Made by a program: the position numbers and the translations under genes
Shown here: positions 7,868-16,611 of the stretch, one piece after another
How the letters are laid out: every line of letters begins with the position of its first letter
How positions within the stretch are numbered: position 1 is the first letter of the stretch
The notes under the pieces: generated by a model
Database searches by the model: none
What the model was told of the DNA's origin: nothing
Seen by the model: only the letters and a program-made list of their open reading frames with translations
DNA from: Pseudomonas sp. R76
GTDB lineage: Bacteria; Pseudomonadota; Gammaproteobacteria; Pseudomonadales; Pseudomonadaceae
Assembly: GCF_009834565.1 (NCBI RefSeq)
Contig: NZ_CP019428.1
Location: 1,054,001-1,118,000, forward strand
DNA length: 64,000 nucleotides
Reading direction: 5' to 3'

Positions 7868-9631
7868 TCAGCTAGGTAAACTCGGATTGTTGGCCATTAA
7901 CTTGATTTCTAAGTCGATCAAACGTCGTGCAAGACGAATGATTCGAAACAGCTTCACCAAGGCGCCATCGCCAAGACGATTCTCGTTTTCTGGGGGTTGA
8001 TCTTTGGCATAGGGTTGACCTAACAGGATCTGGCCGAGGCCTGCAGCAAATTCAAAATCGGCAAGTGAGCCAGCCTGTTCAGGCTGTTGCTGAATCATCT
8101 TCAACGCGATGGCGATCGACCCACTCAGTGACTGGAGCAGCGTCAAGGTATGCTGGGCGGTAGCGGTGACTTCAACGTCTTCAGTTGGATGGCGATAGCT
8201 AAATCCCACGCCTCCGTCGAGGTCTTGGAATTCACCTGGTGCATTTACTGAGTTCGCCACCTCACGCGCCAACTGAGCAATATGCTGACGCAGGGTGACG
8301 GGATTATCGATCTCGCGTTCGATGTACCAGAGGTCAGAAATGGGATTCAGACCACCGGCTTGTACCGGGATGGCTACCAAAGAATTGGCTGCAAAATCAG
8401 GCAGTATTTCCCCATCAAGCGCCGCGACTTCGCGCTTCATCTTTTCGACCCTTGCCGAAGTCGACACTGGACTCGCAATGTGCCCTTCCAGACGGTTCTT
8501 CTGCTCCTCAGGGCTCATCTGCTCCAAGGGTGGTGGCGCGAGCTGCTTCTTGATTGGCTCTTTGCTTTTTTGTTGTGTAGTGCTCGTTTGAATCGCCTCC
8601 CCGGTTTGGGGGGAGGGCGATTGTTGTACCGGGTTTTGAGGGTGAACGTCACTGCTCTCGGTCGAGCTACCACCCTGCGGAACACCGCTTAAGGTTATGG
8701 TAGGTTGAGGTAGTTCGAGTATCGGTGTGGATCTGCGCAATTGGTCCTGATTCTGGGTAATTTCCAGCAGAATTTTCTCGTACCCAAGATTCAGTGGCTT
8801 TTGCAGTTGCGCAATCAACTCGTCTTGAAACCGCTGAAACAGAAACTCTTCCGCATCTCCCTCAAACTGAGACAGAACGTCTTGGAAGACTGTCTCGAAC
8901 TCAAGAGGCGGCTCCTTTTCTTGTTGCTGATAATTACGTTCCCAGCACTGAAGGGCGGTTTTCCTCAATCCCAATAATTTTATAACGCGGTCAAATCCAA
9001 GCCCGGAGTACAGCATTGCAGGAATTATGGGAAGCAGGTAACGGATAGCATCCTGCATCCGGCTGATATGAGGCTGAGAGATCGGATACCCGTCAGCTTT
9101 TAAACGTCGAGATAGCTCACTTTGAGATATCGACTCGCCAGCTTCTTCCTCATAAAGTGCTCTTGCCTTATCGACACCAATTGCCCGCTCGATGAAAAGA
9201 AGCTGCCCCTGCAGATCGTTTTCGGCCAAGTGGCCGGTGAGAGAAATAATCTCCCCACGGACTGCATCCCATGGACGAAACAGGCAGTGGAACCTGAAGA
9301 ATTTCTCGTCCCCGGTCTCACGATACAATTCGTTGAGAATCGCGAGTCGAGTGTTACCACCGTTCCTGATCCGGAACTTCTCCTCACCTGGCTTACGGGT
9401 CACGGGCGGTGGCGTATCCAGGCCACGCTGACGGATCGACTCTTTGATGTCGTCGTACTTTGGGTTGCGCGTGGTCCTTGGGTTTTCGTCATACGGCAGC
9501 GTCTCGTCCAATGTCAGCAACATCGGTGTGTCGACGATGGGGTCGCTCAAGCGAGCGGCAGCTGGCGACTTGGATTCAAAGCCAGGAAGCTGCAGCTTTT
9601 CTTTCATGCTCTGGGCCAATGACGGTTTCAT
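7868..9631 (-). CDS. parB: ParB-family partition protein, PFGI-1 class (TIGR03764-like)
   Basis: A 587-residue protein with an N-terminal ParB/Srx-like domain (residues about 40-130: [50 protein letters not shown]). A KorB-type helix-turn-helix region follows (about 165-230: [26 protein letters not shown]). A proline/glutamine-rich linker and a C-terminal helical domain complete it. It should bind a centromere-like site and act with the ParA encoded at 15542-16402, although the two genes are separated by nine others. It is much longer than chromosomal ParB, as is usual for this ICE class. Confidence 0.9.
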   Translation of the reverse strand: MKPSLAQSMKEKLQLPGFESKSPAAARLSDPIVDTPMLLTLDETLPYDENPRTTRNPKYDDIKESIRQRGLDTPPPVTRKPGEEKFRIRNGGNTRLAILNELYRETGDEKFFRFHCLFRPWDAVRGEIISLTGHLAENDLQGQLLFIERAIGVDKARALYEEEAGESISQSELSRRLKADGYPISQPHISRMQDAIRYLLPIIPAMLYSGLGFDRVIKLLGLRKTALQCWERNYQQQEKEPPLEFETVFQDVLSQFEGDAEEFLFQRFQDELIAQLQKPLNLGYEKILLEITQNQDQLRRSTPILELPQPTITLSGVPQGGSSTESSDVHPQNPVQQSPSPQTGEAIQTSTTQQKSKEPIKKQLAPPPLEQMSPEEQKNRLEGHIASPVSTSARVEKMKREVAALDGEILPDFAANSLVAIPVQAGGLNPISDLWYIEREIDNPVTLRQHIAQLAREVANSVNAPGEFQDLDGGVGFSYRHPTEDVEVTATAQHTLTLLQSLSGSIAIALKMIQQQPEQAGSLADFEFAAGLGQILLGQPYAKDQPPENENRLGDGALVKLFRIIRLARRLIDLEIKLMANNPSLPS

Positions 9632-9864
9632 ACTCTTGCCCCAGCTTGCTCATTGGCCGGAGCTGCAGCCAACAGTTGGTCAATGATCTTGTGGGCTCGA
9701 TCCAAAGCGGCCTCAAGCCCTGCGGTCGCTTCAAGGCGGTGAACGATTTCCGAGTTCATTGACCGGGTGTTTTCACGTGCCTGCAGTGCGATTCGCTCGC
9801 GCATCCCGTCAGGAAGACGGACTACGAATTTTTCTTCGAGCTGACGTTTGGTTTCATTGCTCAT
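9628..9864 (-). CDS. Arc/MetJ-type ribbon-helix-helix DNA-binding protein
   Basis: A 78-residue protein with the Arc pattern: a beta strand [14 protein letters not shown] followed by two helices ([20 protein letters not shown]). It would bind DNA as a dimer and probably represses part of the ICE module. I choose the ATG at 9864 because GGAG lies seven bases upstream. The earlier start at 9876 has no good binding site. Its stop overlaps the parB start, which suggests coupled expression and possible autoregulation of the parB end of the operon. Confidence 0.8.
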   Translation of the reverse strand: MSNETKRQLEEKFVVRLPDGMRERIALQARENTRSMNSEIVHRLEATAGLEAALDRAHKIIDQLLAAAPANEQAGARV

Positions 9865-9898
9865 GGCGTTCTCCATTACTTATCGGGCAGGGTTGTGT

Positions 9899-10900
9899 TC
9901 AGCGACGTTTCAACTGATCACTGAGTTGGGTAGGTAAACCTTTGATGGTGAGCGTGCTGGAAGCCTCGTCGTACTCGATCTTGTCGCCCAGCAGGTGCGC
10001 CTCGAAGCTGATGGACAAGCCTTCGGCGCGGCCGGTGAAACGGCGGAACTGGTTGAGGGTGCGCTTATCCGCCGGGATTTCCGGCGACAGGCCGTAGTCC
10101 TTGTTGCGGATATGGTCGTAGAACGCTTTTGGCCGATCTTCATCGATCAACCCCGACAGTTCTTCCAGGCCCATGGGTTCGCCGAGCTTGGCCTGGCTGC
10201 TGGCGTAATCCACCAGGGTCTTGGTTTTCTCGCGGGCGGATTCGTCCGGCAGGTCTTCGCTTTCGACGAAGTCGCTGAAGGCCTTGAGCAAGGTGCGGGT
10301 CTCGCCCGGCCCGTCGACGCCTTCCTGGCAACCGATGAAGTCGCGGAAGTACTCCGAGACCTTCTTGCCGTTCTTGCCCTTGATAAACGAGATGTACTGC
10401 TTGGATTGCTTGTTGTTCTGCCACTCGGACACATTGATCCGCGCCGCCAGGTGCAATTGCCCAAGGTCGAGGTGGCGCGACGGGGTCACGTCTAGCTCGT
10501 CGGTCACCGCCACACCTTCACTGTGGTGCAGCAGGGCGATGGCCAGGTAATCGGTCATGCCTTGCTGGTAGTGCGCAAACAGCACGTGGCCACCCGTAGA
10601 CAGATTGGACTCTTCCATCAATCGCTGCAGGTGCTCGACTGCGTCCAGGCTAAACTGCGTAAAGTCCTGCTTACCGTCGAAGTACACCTTTAGCCAACCA
10701 CTGAGAGGGTATGCGCCGGACTCTGCATGGAAGAAACCCCAGGCCTTACCTTGCTTTGCGTTGTAGGCTTCGTTGAAATCGGACAGCATATTTTCTAGGG
10801 CTTGCGACTTCGCCAATTCGTGTTGGCTGGCATGCAGGACCGCAGGTGTGCCGTCGAGCTTCTTGTCGATCAAGTGAACGATGCAATGACGAATAGGCAT
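9899..10900 (-). CDS. Nucleoid-associated protein, YejK/NdpA family
   Basis: A 333-residue protein, the usual YejK/NdpA length (about 335 in E. coli). Family features include the N-terminal [15 protein letters not shown], the segment [40 protein letters not shown], and the C-terminal [16 protein letters not shown]. NdpA proteins associate with the nucleoid, and a copy is commonly carried by ICEs of this class. Its DNA is visibly richer in GC third positions than neighbouring ICE genes, so the gene may have been recruited from a chromosomal yejK. Confidence 0.9.
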   Translation of the reverse strand: MPIRHCIVHLIDKKLDGTPAVLHASQHELAKSQALENMLSDFNEAYNAKQGKAWGFFHAESGAYPLSGWLKVYFDGKQDFTQFSLDAVEHLQRLMEESNLSTGGHVLFAHYQQGMTDYLAIALLHHSEGVAVTDELDVTPSRHLDLGQLHLAARINVSEWQNNKQSKQYISFIKGKNGKKVSEYFRDFIGCQEGVDGPGETRTLLKAFSDFVESEDLPDESAREKTKTLVDYASSQAKLGEPMGLEELSGLIDEDRPKAFYDHIRNKDYGLSPEIPADKRTLNQFRRFTGRAEGLSISFEAHLLGDKIEYDEASSTLTIKGLPTQLSDQLKRR

Positions 10901-11139
10901 TAGATGGCTTCCTGAGTACGTTGAGATTGAGTCCGATCAGCGCGACGAAGTCGGGCCTTAGCGTTGAGGCCTGAGCGGTGATCGCTTGAGGTCGATGAGG
11001 TGTAAATGGACCCAAGTCCAGCTTTTGTGAACTTGATGTGGCCACCGTGAGTTCGAGAGACGGTCCAGCCGTTTGCCTCAGCAAACTCCACCAACTGGCG
11101 AAGGTTTTCGTGCTGTCCACGTAAGCGGCTGACAGTCAT
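10900..11139 (-). CDS. Small HicA-like protein
   Basis: A 79-residue basic protein. Residues 12-60 ([17 protein letters not shown], then [10 protein letters not shown]) resemble the HicA/YcfA double-stranded-RNA-binding-like fold with its G-[GS]-H-x-x-[FY] motif and a trailing SSDHR-N basic segment. HicA toxins are mRNA interferases paired with HicB, but no HicB-like partner lies beside it. It may therefore be a phage- or ICE-type relative with another role. It overlaps the YejK-like gene by one base. Confidence 0.5.
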   Translation of the reverse strand: MTVSRLRGQHENLRQLVEFAEANGWTVSRTHGGHIKFTKAGLGSIYTSSTSSDHRSGLNAKARLRRADRTQSQRTQEAI

Positions 11140-11657
11140 TGATCAACATCCTTGTCTGCCAGAACATTGCCCGCCTGAATCGCAATGATTTCAGCCTGGT
11201 CACCAGGAAACTTGGTACCCAACTCATGTAGAAAATGACGTGTTGCTTCACGAGCGCCTGGCACGCGAAATACAACGCTGCAGTGTTGAACCGGCTCTGG
11301 ATGTTGCAGGTGGGACATCACGGCCACTTTCAAAGAGCAGCTTTGGAGATGACGGGGTACCCAAATCGACCAGAAGTAGCTTGAGAGCAGCGCTCCTGCG
11401 CAGAGCAGTTCGACGGTGAGCGTTGAACTTGCTGTTTCGGATACCTCGATGTAGCCGAGCTGCTGAAACTCAAGAAGATCGCCACGCATACTCAACGGGA
11501 CTACTGTGCTGTGGTCACGAGCGAGGCGACCAATAGCTTGAGCAAGAGCGTCCAGTTCAACGGGATTGATCCCTGTTTTATGAGCGTGAACCACGGCCGA
11601 GGATTCGAATCCTTCGCCGGCATGAATGTTTGGGAAAAGCGAGGCGTTACTGTGCAT
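11136..11657 (-). CDS. Hypothetical ICE protein, 173 residues
   Basis: The start at 11657 is chosen because GGAGGT lies six bases upstream. An in-frame GTG or ATG further upstream is less likely. The protein has a hydrophobic patch (LLCAGALLSSYFWSIWV) but no clear signal peptide. The rest is soluble, with HSTVVPLSMRGDLLEFQQLGYIEV and a C-terminal REATRHFLHELGTKFPGDQAEII. I do not recognise the family. It overlaps the upstream zinc-ribbon gene and the downstream HicA-like gene. Confidence 0.7.
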   Translation of the reverse strand: MHSNASLFPNIHAGEGFESSAVVHAHKTGINPVELDALAQAIGRLARDHSTVVPLSMRGDLLEFQQLGYIEVSETASSTLTVELLCAGALLSSYFWSIWVPRHLQSCSLKVAVMSHLQHPEPVQHCSVVFRVPGAREATRHFLHELGTKFPGDQAEIIAIQAGNVLADKDVDQ

Positions 11658-11823
11658 CTGGCACCTCCAGAAGCTCCTCGATTTCATAGCTATTGCAAGT
11701 TGGGCAAATCAGCACGTCCACTTCACCGTCAGTGGAGGCCGGTACAGCTCCACTCACCTGATATTTCGGATGGTGACTGTCACAATGACGGCACCAATGA
11801 GTGATGGCAGGAATGTTTTTCAT
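11647..11823 (-). CDS. 58-residue zinc-ribbon protein
   Basis: An ATG at 11823 opens a 58-codon frame that fills the gap downstream of dnaB. It reads MKNIPAITHWCRHCDSHHP, then a variable middle, then VDVLICPTCNSYEIEELLEV. Two C-x-x-C pairs about 30 residues apart form a likely zinc ribbon. Its ATG overlaps the dnaB TGA (ATGA) and its end overlaps the next gene, both of which support real translation. Function is unknown; zinc-ribbon proteins of this size often bind nucleic acid or a protein partner. Confidence 0.7.
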   Translation of the reverse strand: MKNIPAITHWCRHCDSHHPKYQVSGAVPASTDGEVDVLICPTCNSYEIEELLEVPDAQ

Positions 11824-13169
11824 GGCTGAACTCCTTGCCAGCCACTGCTAGCACTGAGATTTGCAAAACGTGTTTGGTGTGGAATGAAGGCGGTTCGCAC
11901 CGTTCCGGTCGGGCCATTACGAGCCTTGCCGATGATGATTTCTGCAATGCCTTTGTGTTCGGTCTCCGGGTGATACTTCTCGTCGCGGTAGACGAAAAGA
12001 ATCAGGTCAGCGTCCTGTTCAATGGCGCCGCTGTCACGCAAATCGGCGTTTACTGGGCGCTTGTTAGGGCGGCGTTCCAGTTCCCGATTGAGCTGAGAAA
12101 GGGCGACTACAGGGCAGTTCATCTCCTTGGCCAGCGCTTTAAGTGCTTGGGAGATGGCGCTGATTTCATTCGCCCGGTTTTCTTGACCTGGGCAGCGCAT
12201 GAGTTGCAGATAATCGATAAGGATCAGGCTCGGGTGGCCGAACCGGCGAGCCGCACGGCGTGATTTAGCCCTGATTGCACCAGGTGTAAGACCTGATGAG
12301 TCGTCTATGACCAAGCGCTCACCGTAGCTATTGATGCGCGAAACTGCGGCGGTCAGTTTCGGCCAGTCTTCGTCATCGAGCTTGCCCTTCAAGAGCTTGC
12401 CAAGGTCGAGATGGCCAAGGATAGCCATCAGTCGATAGAGCAGCGCTTTAGCGGGCATCTCCATGCTGAAAACCTGGACGGTACGATCAGGTTTTGCCTG
12501 CAGCGCTGTATCCACAAAGTTCAAGGCCAGGGATGTTTTACCCATCGACGGACGTGCGCCGAGGATGATCAGGTCAGCTTCCTGGAATCCAGATGTCATC
12601 TCATCCAGGTCGTCCAGGCCTGAAGGCACACCGGTCACCACTACATCACCATTGAAGTGCTCATCGATTTGTTCGACGACCGCCGTCAGGCACTTGTTGA
12701 TGTTGACGAATTCCGATGCGCTTTTACCTTCCCCCAGGGCGAAGAGTTGCTGCTCGATGGATTCCTGAACTTCCGTGGCATCTGCCTGCGGATCTGTAGC
12801 TTCGCGAGAGCACTGATAGCCCAGTGTCATGAGCTGCCTGAGCTGAGAGCGGTTACGTACGATGAATGCGTAGTGCTCTATGTTGGCCACTGACGGGGTG
12901 TTTTTTGCTAATTCGCCGAGGTAGGCTAGGCCACCCGCTTCGTCGGGATTCTCCAATGCGTCATGTATGGTGACGATATCGAACGGAATCGCCTTGTCGG
13001 CCAGGCTAGCAATTGTCCCGAATAGCAACCGATGGTCGTGCCGAAAAAAATCGGAGTATTCCAGTTTGTCCGCGACGAGATCCCAGGCGTTATTGTCGAG
13101 CAGTAGCCCGCCTAATACGCCTTGTTCGGCCTCGACGGAGTGGGGTGGAGATAGGTCGAGATGATTCAT
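11820..13169 (-). CDS. dnaB: Replicative DNA helicase DnaB of the ICE
   Basis: A 449-residue protein with the DnaB layout. The N-terminal helical domain begins LSPPHSVEAEQGVLGGLLLD. A linker precedes the RecA-like domain, with Walker A ARPSMGKT at 205-212, Walker B ILIDYLQLM near 310 and a C-terminal DLILFVYRDEKYHP segment. It unwinds DNA at replication forks. Here it probably supports autonomous replication of the excised element together with the STY4528-type initiator, SSB and the topoisomerase. It is coupled to the zinc-ribbon gene downstream (ATGA) and overlaps the short gene upstream. Confidence 0.95.
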   Translation of the reverse strand: MNHLDLSPPHSVEAEQGVLGGLLLDNNAWDLVADKLEYSDFFRHDHRLLFGTIASLADKAIPFDIVTIHDALENPDEAGGLAYLGELAKNTPSVANIEHYAFIVRNRSQLRQLMTLGYQCSREATDPQADATEVQESIEQQLFALGEGKSASEFVNINKCLTAVVEQIDEHFNGDVVVTGVPSGLDDLDEMTSGFQEADLIILGARPSMGKTSLALNFVDTALQAKPDRTVQVFSMEMPAKALLYRLMAILGHLDLGKLLKGKLDDEDWPKLTAAVSRINSYGERLVIDDSSGLTPGAIRAKSRRAARRFGHPSLILIDYLQLMRCPGQENRANEISAISQALKALAKEMNCPVVALSQLNRELERRPNKRPVNADLRDSGAIEQDADLILFVYRDEKYHPETEHKGIAEIIIGKARNGPTGTVRTAFIPHQTRFANLSASSGWQGVQP

Positions 13170-13384
13170 TTCAACCGCCCCTGATCTATCTGCATAAAGC
13201 CGCTGCCGGTAGCTGCACCCAGAGCTTTGACCATGTCCACTTCGACCTTGGCCGAATTGATCATCACCTGCGCAACTTCGGCCACGGCTTTGGCGCGATC
13301 GATTTCCATTGGCTTGTCTGGATCCAGCAGGCCTTCAATGGCGACGAACAGGTGATTGCGAAGATCCTCAATCTTGTTTTTCAT
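13166..13384 (-). CDS. Hypothetical 72-residue ICE/phage-type protein
   Basis: The start at 13384 has GAGG six bases upstream. The protein is helical and soluble (NKIEDLRNHLFVAIEGLLDP, then EIDRAKAVAEVAQVMINSAK, then VEVDMVKALGAATGSGFM). Similar short proteins are found beside replication genes in phages and ICEs, but I cannot name the family. It overlaps the HNH gene upstream and dnaB downstream by a few bases. Confidence 0.65.
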   Translation of the reverse strand: MKNKIEDLRNHLFVAIEGLLDPDKPMEIDRAKAVAEVAQVMINSAKVEVDMVKALGAATGSGFMQIDQGRLK

Positions 13385-14087
13385 GTTCAGCCTCACGAAT
13401 GGTGCGCTTGAGTTTGCCGACGGCGCGGATTACTGACTTCAGCTCTTCCGGATAGCGATGGATGGTGTTGCGGCGCATACGCTCCGCTCGTGTGAGCAGC
13501 TCAAGATTGTCGAGAGCGATGTGGGCCTTATTACCGTCCTTGAAGCACACGCAATGGTTGATAGGAACGGGACCGTGGTGCTCTTCCCACAGCAGGATGT
13601 GCACACCTTGCCAGTCAACTGGTGGGTAACCGGTGTCAGTGATTTTTCGTTGTTGATACCCATCGGGTGTTGTGCGCAGGCTGCCAATCGGGAGCCAGTT
13701 CTCAGGCTTATTGCCTGCCTTGAACTGTGTTGTTGCCATGCGGCCGACGGAGGGGAGTCCCTTGACGCCTTTGTTCCAAGGGGTCATTCCCTTGGCAAAG
13801 CGGTGCACCGTGCCTGACCTGCCATCAAATCGACCACAGAGATTGCTGTTTAGGAATTCAGCGCTTTTGGATAAGCCAAGACGTTTGGCTTTGGCATAAA
13901 CCTGATAGGCGCTGAGACCGAATTCATCGGCCAGGGCCTGGGTAGTTTCGTTGGGATAGCGGGCAATGAGCATGCGCTCCTCAGCCTCACTCCAAATATG
14001 ATGCTTTTGAACCGGCACCAAACCCAATCGGGAGCGCGCGTGCTCCAAGGTAGCCTTAGCCAGAGGGGACAGACATTGACGTGTCAT
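13368..14087 (-). CDS. HNH endonuclease-like protein
   Basis: A 239-residue protein. An N-terminal Myb/HTH-like part (WSEAEERMLIARYPNETTQA, then SAYQVYAKAKRLGLSKS) is followed by phage-type repeats (FAKGMTPWNKGVKG, FKAGNKPENW, PIGS). A C-terminal HNH_3-type region follows, with HILLWEEHHGPVPINHCVCF, then KDGNKAHIALDNLELLTRAE. This is the pattern of phage HNH homing-type or DNA-nicking endonucleases. Within the ICE it may be a selfish insertion or may act in DNA processing. It is embedded in the operon with four-base overlaps on the upstream side. Confidence 0.85.
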   Translation of the reverse strand: MTRQCLSPLAKATLEHARSRLGLVPVQKHHIWSEAEERMLIARYPNETTQALADEFGLSAYQVYAKAKRLGLSKSAEFLNSNLCGRFDGRSGTVHRFAKGMTPWNKGVKGLPSVGRMATTQFKAGNKPENWLPIGSLRTTPDGYQQRKITDTGYPPVDWQGVHILLWEEHHGPVPINHCVCFKDGNKAHIALDNLELLTRAERMRRNTIHRYPEELKSVIRAVGKLKRTIREAEHEKQD

Positions 14088-14782
14088 TGGCCACCTCCAG
14101 AACTGAGAGCGGTGTGGGTCGTTTTACCTACCCCGTGATGAAGTCGAACGTGTTGCCCTTGATTCCAACCTGCGGTCAGCGAGCCGGTATCGTGGCCTTT
14201 GGCTTCGAGGGACTGGATCTCGAAGGTTTTCAGCATTGGATGGTGGTGTTCCAAGTAAGCGCTGATAGCTTTGCTTGTTTCACTGTCCATTGAGCCGGCG
14301 AATTCAGCCACTTTGTAACTCACGGCGTTTATCCAACCTTCGGCGAACAGGGCACCTCTACGGCGCTTGGTTTTAAGTTGGCATCGCTTTTGTTGGGCTA
14401 CATGCCCACGGCGTGCTGCTACCAATTGGTGATGCAGTGCGGAGTACGCATGCGCAGCGAGCTCTGGCGAAATACCTTTGCCCAAGAACTTGAAAGACCA
14501 GCCCTGTAAAGGGTTGTAGTAGGCAATGTGTTGGCAATCGAACGCTCGCGCACACGTCTGAGCGAGCAGGTGAAGCCAATCTTGGGGAGCTCGGCGGGTA
14601 TGTGTGGCAACGCTCGCTTCATCAACCGTGTGAGCCGCAACTTCGATGTCCTCGAGGTTGTACTGTTTCATCAGGTTTCGGGCTTGGCGAAGCGCTGTTT
14701 CAACTTCATTAAGCGATGCACCGTTGGAGTTGGCCAGTGCAAAGCATTTAGCAACTTTTTCAAGAACTCGTTGCTTATCCAT
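14084..14782 (-). CDS. DUF2786 protein
   Basis: A 232-residue protein whose N terminus (VLEKVAKCFALANS then NEVETALRQARNLMKQYNL) is the DUF2786 signature. A basic C-terminal half follows. DUF2786 proteins occur widely in phages and ICEs and their function is not known. The ATG at 14782 overlaps the upstream stop (TGATG); a GTG one codon earlier is also possible. Its own stop overlaps the HNH gene start. Confidence 0.8.
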   Translation of the reverse strand: MDKQRVLEKVAKCFALANSNGASLNEVETALRQARNLMKQYNLEDIEVAAHTVDEASVATHTRRAPQDWLHLLAQTCARAFDCQHIAYYNPLQGWSFKFLGKGISPELAAHAYSALHHQLVAARRGHVAQQKRCQLKTKRRRGALFAEGWINAVSYKVAEFAGSMDSETSKAISAYLEHHHPMLKTFEIQSLEAKGHDTGSLTAGWNQGQHVRLHHGVGKTTHTALSSGGGQ

Positions 14783-15540
14783 CACTCATCCCCTTCCTGC
14801 TGGGCACGAGGGGAGAGCGCCTCTGACCAAAGACGCAATGTTTCCTCTTCATCCACTGAGAGATAAACCCGGGCGCGACAGTCCGAAACCTTCTGTTTCA
14901 GCACATTGAGACGGTCCTGGACGCTGGAACCATCGTCGTAAGCAATTTCCTGCTCGATAGCTTGCACAACTTCATTACGCAGAGAGAGGACCGTGCTTAT
15001 CCAGAACGCACTTGGGCTGGTCCAACCAATGAGCTTTCGTGTGCGGGCAGGCGACAGGTAGTCACGGAGCCTGAGATTGAACTCACCAGGGGAATAACCA
15101 TTCCTGAAAACGTCTGCGCGATTGAGGGTAAGCGCGGTTTTAAGAATCTCCAGGAGAGGTTCCAGAGCAGCTGGATCAGGGACAAAAGGTTTCAGATATG
15201 TATCAGCTACCAGTCGCTTCGCTTCTGCATCTCGTGCTTGTTGACGCCGCTTAGCCACGCTTTCGTCGCGGCCGCGCTTCTCCTTTGCGTGCTTTATGTT
15301 CGAATTCAACGACTCGATGAGCTTCGCGGCGTCCTGCAAAAGCTGACGCTGTTCAAAGCTCAAATGAGCACCAATACGGCCGGGTAAATGTGTTCCGCTT
15401 GTCAGAGAGTGGATGTCACGAGCGGTACCACTTAGCTTGGCTTGCAAGTTGCGCAATTGTTGAGCGCTGTAGTACTTGCCAATCTCAAGGATGACGTCTG
15501 CAGTAATGCTGCGAGCATCGGTGATAGAGGGCTTCGCCAT
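14782..15540 (-). CDS. Hypothetical ICE protein, 252 residues
   Basis: A soluble, charged, helical protein. A region of strong helix or coiled-coil propensity (residues about 70-115, EKRGRDESVAKRRQQARD) separates two globular parts. The C-terminal part contains RKLIGWTSPSAFWISTVLSL and a helical RLNVLKQKVSDCRARVYL segment. It lies directly downstream of parA with a one-base gap and overlaps DUF2786. I do not recognise the family. Confidence 0.75.
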   Translation of the reverse strand: MAKPSITDARSITADVILEIGKYYSAQQLRNLQAKLSGTARDIHSLTSGTHLPGRIGAHLSFEQRQLLQDAAKLIESLNSNIKHAKEKRGRDESVAKRRQQARDAEAKRLVADTYLKPFVPDPAALEPLLEILKTALTLNRADVFRNGYSPGEFNLRLRDYLSPARTRKLIGWTSPSAFWISTVLSLRNEVVQAIEQEIAYDDGSSVQDRLNVLKQKVSDCRARVYLSVDEEETLRLWSEALSPRAQQEGDE

Positions 15541-15541
15541 C

Positions 15542-16402
15542 TCAACGATCCTCCTTCACCAATTTGGCCACCTTTTCTTCGGTCATGGCCTCGAAGCGCT
15601 CGCGCCATTCAGGGAAGATCTCTATGGCCAATTGGCGGATGACAACTAGGGCTGCTGGGGATTTTCGGTTGGAAGGCTGGCGATATTCCAGGCGGTGTGC
15701 TGGAACGCCTAGGGATGCAGCGCTACGAAACACCACTGCAGTTGGAATGATGCTGTTCAAGACGCTGATTTCGTCATTGTCCTGGAATATTTCTCGGACT
15801 GACTGCTCGATCACTTGCGCGTCGGTGGTTTGATCGAGGTTGTTTATGGCGATCCGCACGGGGGGTATTTTCATACCCAGGCGCCCATATGCACGGAGGC
15901 CATCCAACATCTGCATGGTTCCACGGCTGAATTCGCGTGCGGCGAGCATGTTGGGTGGAAGAGGGGATATGACCAGGTCAGACGCCAGAACCACCATCTC
16001 CAGCATGGCCGATCTAGCACCTTGGGTGTCAATCAGTACCAGGTCGAAATGACCTTCGAATGCCGGCATCAGATTGGATAGGCGCAATCTGCCGTCCGGT
16101 GCCTGCAGGAGCAAGCTGTTCAGTTGGTTATTTTCGTCGTTCGAGATCACCAGGGACAGATTAGGAATCGTCGTGCTGGAGATGATCTTGAGGGAGTCGG
16201 TGATATTGAACGCGAGCAGGTCATAGATGCCGCCCTGAGCTTCCTCGACCAATTGGTAATACGAAGAAAGCGAGGGCTGGGCAGGATCCAGATCGATTAG
16301 GAGGGTACGAAGGCCTGCGTCCGCGCAGAATGCGCCGAGGTTGGCCTCTATGGTGGTTTTACCAACGCCGCCTTTGGTCGAAACGACCGCAGTGATTTTC
16401 AT
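15542..16402 (-). CDS. parA: ParA/Soj-family partition ATPase of the ICE
   Basis: A 286-residue Walker-type ATPase. The deviant Walker A motif KGGVGKTT is at residues 10-17 after MKITAVVST, switch I-like LLIDLDPAQPSLSSYY follows near residue 35, and Walker B LVLIDTQGARS lies near residue 120. In PAPI-1 and pKLC102 the soj gene next to the att site is needed to maintain the excised element, and this gene occupies the same position about 90 bases from the tRNA remnant. It should work with the distant ParB. A perfect inverted repeat covers its ribosome binding site (16410-16437). Confidence 0.93.
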   Translation of the reverse strand: MKITAVVSTKGGVGKTTIEANLGAFCADAGLRTLLIDLDPAQPSLSSYYQLVEEAQGGIYDLLAFNITDSLKIISSTTIPNLSLVISNDENNQLNSLLLQAPDGRLRLSNLMPAFEGHFDLVLIDTQGARSAMLEMVVLASDLVISPLPPNMLAAREFSRGTMQMLDGLRAYGRLGMKIPPVRIAINNLDQTTDAQVIEQSVREIFQDNDEISVLNSIIPTAVVFRSAASLGVPAHRLEYRQPSNRKSPAALVVIRQLAIEIFPEWRERFEAMTEEKVAKLVKEDR

Positions 16403-16409
16403 GGTTTGG

Positions 16410-16437
16410 AGCCTCTAATGTGAATTCATTAGAGGCT
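16410..16437. promoter_or_regulatory. Perfect 11-bp inverted repeat over the parA translation start region
   Basis: agcctctaatg and cattagaggct face each other across tgaatt. On the transcribed (minus) strand the second arm contains the AGAGG that serves as parA ribosome binding site. It could be an RNA hairpin that hides the site, or an operator for ParA or another ICE regulator. Which of these applies is inference. Confidence 0.6.
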
Positions 16438-16494
16438 GCATCGAAAATCGAGTAGATTTAGGCCCAGAACCAATTGGTTTCGAGACCTGAAAAC

Positions 16495-16546
16495 CAGTTG
16501 GCTTTTAACCAATTGGTCGTAGGTTCGAATCCCACACGACCCACCA
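16495..16546 (+). other. ICE attachment site: 3' remnant of tRNA-Lys(TTT)
   Basis: The sequence starts cagttggcttttaaccaatt and continues to ccacca, which is the anticodon arm, variable loop, T arm, acceptor 3' strand and CCA of a Pseudomonas tRNA-Lys with anticodon TTT. The bases to its left do not encode the 5' half. The complete gene must therefore lie at the other end of the ICE, with this fragment left at the junction. In PAO1 the matching position is the tRNA-Lys beside tRNA-Pro (PA4541.1). Confidence 0.92.
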
Positions 16547-16611
16547 TTTTTGAGACCAGTTAACGCTGGAATCGAATCTTAAGATCAGAGGCCAAAAGCG
16601 CTGATCGAAGA

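Larger units (their letters stand above)
1..16546. mobile_element. End of an integrative and conjugative element (pKLC102/PAPI-1/PFGI-1 class) integrated at tRNA-Lys
   Basis: All genes from the left edge to 16402 lie on the minus strand with ATGA-type overlaps. They match the replication/maintenance module of this ICE class: ParA, DUF2786, DnaB, YejK-like protein, TIGR03764 ParB, DUF2857, STY4528-type replication protein, PFL_4669-family protein, SSB and a type IA topoisomerase. The right boundary is a 3' tRNA-Lys remnant at 16495-16546, followed by core genes. The other end, with intact tRNA-Lys, integrase, relaxase and type IV secretion genes, is not in the window, so mobility cannot be judged here. 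No metabolic or resistance cargo is visible in this part. Family names are recalled, not searched. Confidence 0.9.
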
